This document shows, piece by piece, positions 48,971-64,000 of a DNA stretch of 64,000 bases (positions within the stretch are counted from its first letter, which is position 1; every line of letters begins with the position of its first letter). Under the pieces are notes generated by a model. That model saw only the letters and a program-made list of their open reading frames with translations. It was not told the DNA's origin and ran no database searches. Source of the stretch: Pempheris klunzingeri (Eukaryota; Chordata; Actinopteri; Acropomatiformes; Pempheridae); NCBI RefSeq assembly GCF_042242105.1, contig NC_092024.1:2052001-2116000 (forward strand), read 5' to 3'. The position numbers and the translations under genes were made by a program.

Positions 48971-50641
48971 CAGCTCCCCCGTCGCGAACGAAAGACTGAA
49001 CTGCTGAACTTGTTACGCACAAGTGGCTCCAAATCACTTCCTCGCCTCTCTTGAGAGCAAATGAAAGCAAACTCCCTCCTCTGCTTACACCGGCTGGTTG
49101 GGCAGCAGCGCTCTGTTTGTTTGGCGATAAGGAGCCTATAAATAGATTCATTTTGTTGAGAGCATTTACAGACCCCCGGTGTGGCTGCGCCTTCTGGCTG
49201 AGCGCGACACTGCAGTGGAAATTCAAACGTGGGTTTGAGGAGACAAGAAAACGGAAGTGCACGTTTCCTGAGAAACGGCAACTCTGACATGTGTCACATC
49301 TTGCAGCTAAAACTTTGTTGCACTGTGGGGGTGTGTGATGGGGGGTGTGATGGGGGGTGTGATGGGGGGAAGGACGCAGCAGGGACCTGCCTGCTGTATA
49401 ATAACTGACCACCAGATGGCAGCACAGTCAAACGCACACAGCACTACAGCAGGAGGTGTTGGAGTCTTTTACTTTCAGGTCAAAACTCCAGCAAGGTTTT
49501 CACACTTTCATCCATTCTAGGTTGAGGCTGTGCAGCCTTTTCACTTCAGCAACACTGTAAAAATATAAGTAAAGAATAGTAGCAAAGATGAAGTTTTACA
49601 CACAGCAGTTTACTTATTATTAAAAGTAACAACACTGTGCAGAAGGCCAACTTCCAAGGTGTTATATATGGGCTGTAATGTGTTTCACTGATGCACAAGA
49701 GCAGCAAGCAGCACTTTCATGTAATGTAGCATTTCACGTAGATTCAGCACGTTTTTACATTGTCGGTAGATTATTTTAGGTATCATTCTTTCTCACTTGA
49801 TCAGTTTTGTATGTTCCCTGTTTACCTGCAAAATACCTTGTAAGTACAGCGCTGAGACAAATAGTCCTTGGGGGGGAAAAAAGCACAAAACTTCCCTCTG
49901 AAATGTAGTGCAGCACAGAGGCGGAGTGGTAAAGAGCACATTTTCTAATGTATTTGCATTTGCATGAAGTATTTCCATGTGGTGCTATTTTATACTCATA
50001 CTCTAGCTCCACTATAACTCAGAGGGAAATGTCCTTTTAAAGCCGGTTCATTGATCTGACAGTTGTTACAACTTACTCCGCTGACTTTACATCCACAACA
50101 GCAACATTAAAATGCTTCTTGCACACTTATGCATCCGTAAGACGCAGCCACTAATGTCATCAATGATTGTATGTCATACAATAATACCTGTATTGTTACA
50201 ATAATACCTGCATTATTTACTTTTAAGTAGGCAACACCTCTCTGATGATACTTCTGTGTTTAAGTATTAAGTAAGATTTTGAATCCAGGACTTTAACTTG
50301 AAGCATCTCTACGTTGCTGCAATAATACTTTTATTCAGGAATCTGAAAACTTCACGACTACTATAAACGTAGTACTCATGTAAAGAAGTACCTTGAAATC
50401 TTAGTGTATTTGCTTACTTTCTACCACTGCATGTGTGATTAAAATAAGTTAAAAGATGTGGAGGCAGAGTGGGCCTGTCTTATGTGAAACAGATGAATAA
50501 AATGAACTTTACTTTGAAATCCTGAAAGCATAGTTCTAACTTAATTTCCAATCAGTATGTGACCAATGGATCGTGTCAGATATGTGGCTTCCCCTCCTTC
50601 GAAGAGCCTGCAGTGCTCCAGCCTCTGCGTCCTGAGCTGGA

Positions 50642-50660
<19 letters not shown>
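48971..50660. promoter_or_regulatory. Divergent intergenic region between MTMR9-like gene and fam167b
   Basis: The MTMR9-like gene leaves this region leftward and fam167b rightward. Just upstream of the MTMR9-like ATG the sequence is moderately CpG-containing (48975-49060), consistent with its 5' UTR and promoter. A G-rich tandem repeat lies at 49325-49370. From about 49550 to 50550 the sequence is AT-rich with no recognised content. Confidence 0.45.
49325..49370 (+). repeat. G-rich tandem repeat (tgtgatgggggg units), G-quadruplex candidate
   Basis: Three near-identical 12 to 14-bp units give four G runs of 5 to 6 bases (about 49327-49331, 49340-49345, 49352-49357, 49364-49369) separated by loops of 6 to 8 bases. 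This fits an intramolecular G-quadruplex pattern with longish loops. Confidence 0.8.
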
Positions 50661-51965
<1,305 letters not shown>

Positions 51966-53035
51966 AACCTCGACTCTTTGTGCTTCATGTCCTCATGAGG
52001 ATGTTCCCATCGCCTCCTCTGTGTTTGTGCAATATCATTATGGCTGCCTCCTCCTCTGGAGGTGGTTTTGTGATGGAGTGAAGACAGACTGTTGGTGCTT
52101 CGGGTTCATGTGCAGCTTGGCTGAGTGTGGAGACCTGTAAGGGCACACACCCTCAATACCAACACACCTTCCTGCTGGACGGAGGCTGGGCTGCTCTACT
52201 GTTGACTGTTCTTTCCACGCTGCAGTGATCCTCAGAGTAGATAGATGAAGCCTAAGAGGTAAAGGTTGATAAGGAATGGGCATTATGTTCACTGTGTAAC
52301 ACCCAATGATTTGGTGTTGTAAAAACAACGCTTCACATGTGAGAAGTGAGAGTAATACTGATCAGGCCACAAGCCAAAGGGGTTGGGAAGCTTTGCGTCA
52401 CTAGCAAAAAAATATTTTTGAAGCATGAAGATGACCTGTCTGGTCCACGCTGCTCAGATAAAACAAATGTTCAGCAACACTTTAAAGCGAAAAGCCGTTG
52501 AAGTGTCCTCCTGTCACCACCCATATCCTCAAAGGAAGTGGGAGGTCACACTCCAGCATTTTTACACCTCTTCTTCACAAACCAAAAATATCTCTGTAGC
52601 CTCAGCACTGCGGCGACAGGACCCAGGAGGCTGTGCCTAATGCATGTTGTTTTTCCATTACCATTATCCAGATGCTGCAGAGCACGGACTGGGAACTGTA
52701 CGTACAGGGCTGGACAGTGACCAAGTGTATATTGCTGCTCAGTGAGCAATTTAGAGCAAGTTAAATGGTTTGTTATAGAGCTTAATATCCTCAGTAACGA
52801 GAAGTAGGGAAAGTAAAAATAATGATTAAAAATATTCTTGTCGGGTGATATTTGACATTGGTTGTAACTATGTGAAATCTAAAAAAACCCCAATGTGCAT
52901 TATTGTCATTTAATGCAGATCATGTTACTGTAATATGAATGTATGTAAGTTTAAAAGCAAAATGCTTTAAAATGTAAATTGCTATTTTCTCTTTCACACA
53001 ACACACAATATTAAAGCAATTTTATTAAGTCACTA
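51966..53035 (+). other. fam167b: fam167b 3' untranslated region with polyA signal
   Basis: Non-coding sequence after the stop runs to an ATTAAA at 53010-53015, giving a 3' UTR of about 1.07 kb. No canonical AATAAA occurs earlier. The end is inferred. Confidence 0.5.
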
Positions 53036-56000
53036 TATGATATTTTATCTGATATTTTATTAGCACGTACACTAGTGGTTATTACTTGGTTATGGGTATT
53101 ATGGGCTGGTTTTATTATCACTCTTATCCAGGCTAAATGTCACCACATGCTCCATCAGGCCCATGCCCATCACCCATCCTTGGTCTTAAAGCCACTCTGC
53201 ACAATAGTCTCTTCTTTCCTTCCGCGAGACATTCATGACCTGGTGTAGTATCCAAACATATGAATGTAGCCCTAGAGGGATGCGCATTGTTGGACATAAT
53301 TAGTGGAACGAGAAACTAAATATGTGTTGGCAGAGCGCGGCCCCTGTGTGAAATGAAAACTAGGACTGTTGAGATGATTGTAATGTGGCATACTTTGGGA
53401 CACAGATGACCTCATGTGTGATGTTAGACCTCAATAGTGGAAATGAATACCGTATGGAATATGGCCGAAGTATTGCACCTCCTTGAGGCCTCGCTCTCCA
53501 GTGAATGCTTTCACAATCAAACGCCGCAGACTTGAGTTTCTCATGCCACTCAGCTCTGCCCTGCAGATAGTTTCCCTCGACCTTTTCCCCACATCCTTCC
53601 ACATGTCTTCATATGAGCAGGAGGCTGACTTTAGAGTGTAAATAAAGCCTATGCATCCGCCCGCTTGTTCTGAGACCAAACAAACTTACGAAAGCATGGA
53701 TTAGACGAGGTTAGAGAAGTGTACATGAGTAAGCATCAGCAGCAAAACAAAAGCTGTACTTGCTCACATTTTAAGAGGCCAGCACCTGCAGCGGGCTGTA
53801 GGAGGGCTGGAAAACGTTCTGCGTATTGATAGTATCTCTGTTCGACTGCGTAACAGAATGTGATTTCCAACCACATTTGGAAGTAGTGACAACTGCGGTC
53901 GAGGGGAAACTCGGAATACCCTTTAAGGCTCATGAGGCCTGCCTAAAGATGATCTCCATCGCTGTGGTACGTGCCAGTTGTTCCACGGTTGTTATTTCAA
54001 AATATTAATGAGGAAATTTTGCCAGAAGCAGATAGAATTCAGTGGATGTGTCTGTTTTCTAGTTGTCTTATTGAAATCAGCTCGGTAAAAGGCTGGCCTA
54101 ACACATGTCTCTATCAAAATGTCACCCACCATCCTAGATTGACTCTCTCAGTTATGTACTTAAACGGAAAAAGAGTGAGCCCAGGTGGTTTCATCGCAAG
54201 AGACACTTAATCTATGCTGTGGCAGTGTGAAGTGCGTACTTCAGAGCACTTCCTGTAATGTTTGGACTGACTTCCTGCCGATGCAGGCTCTGTAGCAGCA
54301 GCCGTTCACCACAAGAGAAGAGATGCGGCCCGTAGCAGAGATGTCAAAAAGGTAGAAAACGTGACAGCACAGGCTCAGAGTGTGTTGGCAATCTGAGAGA
54401 CTGCCTATTTCATGTCTCCTCTGGGGGCTAAACGTGCCCATGGTGTGGCCCCCATTCAACAAAGAGCTTTAAATCTTGATTCATAAGACAGTCATCCTCT
54501 GATAGCAATTAGTTTGTTTTTCTCTCTGTAAATGGGACATTTGTGACCAATTGTGTCTTTTTTTTGTGTCATGTGTCATATTTGTTGTGAGAAATAGCTT
54601 CCTGGCCACAAACAAACCACATGTGTGATTGACTGTGTTGATACTGAATCTGAGGCCTGAGACCACTACACAGGAAAACACACTGTCCAAAATCGCCCAC
54701 AAAGGTCTTTTGTGGGAGATCCCAATAAATATGATGACTTGTAAATAAGTATGATACTGCTAAGTATGTTCTTTTGATTCATCCTGGACCACGATGACGT
54801 TCCACACCTAAAAGGCCACAGACTCACAGGTGTTGTGCACCAATGTAGAAAATATAAATTTAACCTCACCACTGTCTCGCAGCCTGCCATAGCCTTATTT
54901 TTTAACTGTATTGGAACATTTACATCTTCAGGAAAGATGCTGCCATGACCCCTTTACCAAGGAGCCTCTAACGTTCCCCCTGCTCACACACAGCTGCACG
55001 CTGAAGCACCTGTTAGAAGCCTGCAGTGCTGCCCTCAACCTTTCAACGACAGGAAACTCTCTGGGTCGCTCTCCTCTAAAGTGTGTGTATGTGTGTGCAG
55101 TCACACATCAGCACTCCTTGCACTGAGTTAGTTATAATAAGAGAAGCGGATGATGACACGTTCACACCCAGGCTCCAGCAGTGAAAAGCTCAGGTATTGC
55201 TAAATAGCTCTTTTAGAATAATAACTAGAACTTTGATTAAGACTATCTCTATGGCGGCACTTGAAATCTGATATCATTGGACGCCTGAGGAGACATTTCA
55301 TACATTTCAGGTAAGTTCCAAAATCATGATTCTATCAGCGTTACATGTGATTAGAACATAGAGAAAAGAAAGACTGTGACTAAAGTAGGTGCATTTCCCT
55401 GTAATTATTATGATCCCATTAGTTCAAATATCATGTTACATAAATCAGGGGGGTAGGTTATAGAGGTTCTGATTTTTTTACTTTTTTTAATAATATATTG
55501 TTGTTTGAAAATATAGAAGAATGATGTTCATACCCAGAAGTAATGTTAAGTATTGAAATAATTAGCTAAAACCCATATTTTGTAGATTACATATTTATAA
55601 TGCAAAAGCTTGTTAAAAGAAAAAAACATATTGTGTCAGTGTCACTGTTACTGACTAAAGTCTGTATTACAAAGAAGATGGAGCCACCTAAGAGCAACCG
55701 GACGCTTTCTCATTGTAATAAAACGAGCATTGTATCTTATGAATCCGTTTTATGAGCTTTTCATTAAAATCAAATGTAAACCTCAGACATTTGTGTGCTA
55801 GTAAACTGACATGAGTGTGCGCAAGCGGGAGATAATGTTAGTGGTGATGACTGGACGTGAAGTGCAATGAACTCATTTGAATGTAAAATTGGTGCAACAA
55901 GAAAATTCACATAAAAATGAAATGTTAAAAAAAAAACAAACAGCTTATCTGTCCGCAACCTTCACTGACACTGCCAGTGAATTGAACTAAATATCTTAGG

Positions 56001-57044
56001 TCATTCTTACAGACCTCATTTAGCATCTACAGCCATGACACTTTGCAAACAAGAACAGTCATGAGTATTTGTTTGGAAGGGCCTTCAGCAGCAGATCATA
56101 AAAAGCAGAGGGTAGCCCCTCAATGGAAAATGCTGACTTTGTTTTTATGACTCCCTGGGTGCTGGCCAGTAGGCGTAGGAGTGCTGATCATTCAAAAAAA
56201 CTCTAGTGATCCTCCTGTGATTCGATCCCTGGGGTCTCACGACAGTGGTGGGTTGTTGTTATAGCCGGGTCAGGCCTCTCCAGATTTTTCTCACGGCTCT
56301 GAGCCTTTGGGACAGACGGCTGCTGCGATTAGCCCACTGACCCTGTTCCACCAGTGGTCCGGAGGGAGCTAAGTGGGCTTGAGAAAGCCAGTTCGTACAG
56401 TGCACCGAGTGTAAAACACAATACAGAACACATGCAGACGTTGGATTATACAAGATTAGCATTTGTAGAGTTTTATTGGTCCTGCTATTCCAGTCTGAAT
56501 TAGAGTTAGAACATGTGAAGGCCTGTGATTTGCAACGCTGAAAGTGCTCTTGACAATTAAATTGTCTGTCACAGGAAGACATTTTAGGTTTTTAGGTGAC
56601 AATTGTGCGCACACACAAAAAGTGTGTCAAAAGGGTGTTTGAAATGAAAGCTCTTATCGGTATTAGGTTCTCAGTGTCAAGCCTCATTCACTACTCAGCC
56701 TCCATTTTGAGATGAGGCCCTCACTCACATCTGTTTAAAGCAGTTTTCAGAAAAGTTAGTGTGACAAACCTCGAAATATTTTCTGGGTAATATTTTTATG
56801 TCGTACTTGTATGTTTATGTGCATATAGATAGATAGACAGCCACCGTACATGTATTTATTTATGCTGTATTTAATGTCGATGACTGGAAGCGACATGTTT
56901 CAGGGACACCATAGCTGCCCAAGCTGCTGAAAATACTTTCAGTGGAGGCTTTTTCCATAAATAAAATAAGACATTGTTATTGTATTAACACCTTGATGCC
57001 CATACAACACATTTTGAAAAATAATGAGAACCTCCAAATTGCAG
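53036..57044 (+). promoter_or_regulatory. lck: fam167b-lck intergenic region holding the lck upstream control region
   Basis: About 4 kb without recognisable coding sequence. The lck coding exon opens at an AG acceptor (57043-57044) only 5 bases before its ATG, so a non-coding first exon and the promoter must lie upstream in this stretch. I could not place the first exon. In zebrafish a few kilobases upstream of lck are known to drive T-cell expression, so this interval is the expected location of such control elements. Frames at 53736-54210 and 54241-54890 have no recognised product. Confidence 0.5.
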
Positions 57045-57049
57045 AAAAA

Positions 57050-64000
<6,951 letters not shown>

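Overview
The window is vertebrate nuclear DNA, most likely from a spiny-rayed (percomorph-type) teleost. The genes have many GT-AG introns, CA/GT microsatellites are dense, and several interspersed repeats are of kinds I associate with percomorph genomes. No prokaryotic operon, CRISPR array, rRNA or tRNA gene was seen. Six protein-coding genes were reconstructed exon by exon; in each, exon phases agree and the joined length is a whole number of codons.

Layout. Positions 1-8.3 kb hold no recognisable gene, only microsatellites and one CpG-richer, promoter-like patch near 5.75-6.16 kb. From 8.3 to 49 kb every gene is on the minus strand: clic4 (6 exons, 253 aa, 10077-26349), srrm1 (17 exons, 862 aa, 28014-38007), tdh (8 exons, 378 aa, 39468-41984) and an MTMR9-like dead phosphatase (10 exons, 529 aa, 42898-48970). 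A divergent gap of about 1.8 kb follows. Then two plus-strand genes: fam167b (2 coding exons, 187 aa, 50740-51965) and the first 315 codons of the Src-family kinase lck (57050 onward, cut by the window end before the rest of the kinase domain).

Together: srrm1-clic4 keeps the human 1p36.11 order and fam167b-lck keeps the human 1p35.1 order. tdh and MTMR9, however, belong in human to 8p23.1, beside the paralogous pair FAM167A-BLK. The window therefore looks like one copy of an ancient duplicated block (MTMR9-TDH-FAM167-Src kinase) whose members were lost differently in different lineages. The genes do not form one pathway: RNA splicing (srrm1), redox/chloride biology (clic4), mitochondrial threonine breakdown (tdh), phosphoinositide control (MTMR9-like) and T-cell signalling (lck).

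Mobile DNA is modest: a 5'-truncated L1-type LINE with a perfect 15-bp target duplication inside clic4, a palindromic piggyBac-like MITE and a hAT-like element inside the MTMR9-like gene, and two common teleost interspersed repeats. The most unusual signals are TG-repeat tracts sitting on three splice sites of the MTMR9-like gene, the mixed 1p35/8p23 gene content, and the long hairpin MITE. No clearly novel multi-gene system was found.
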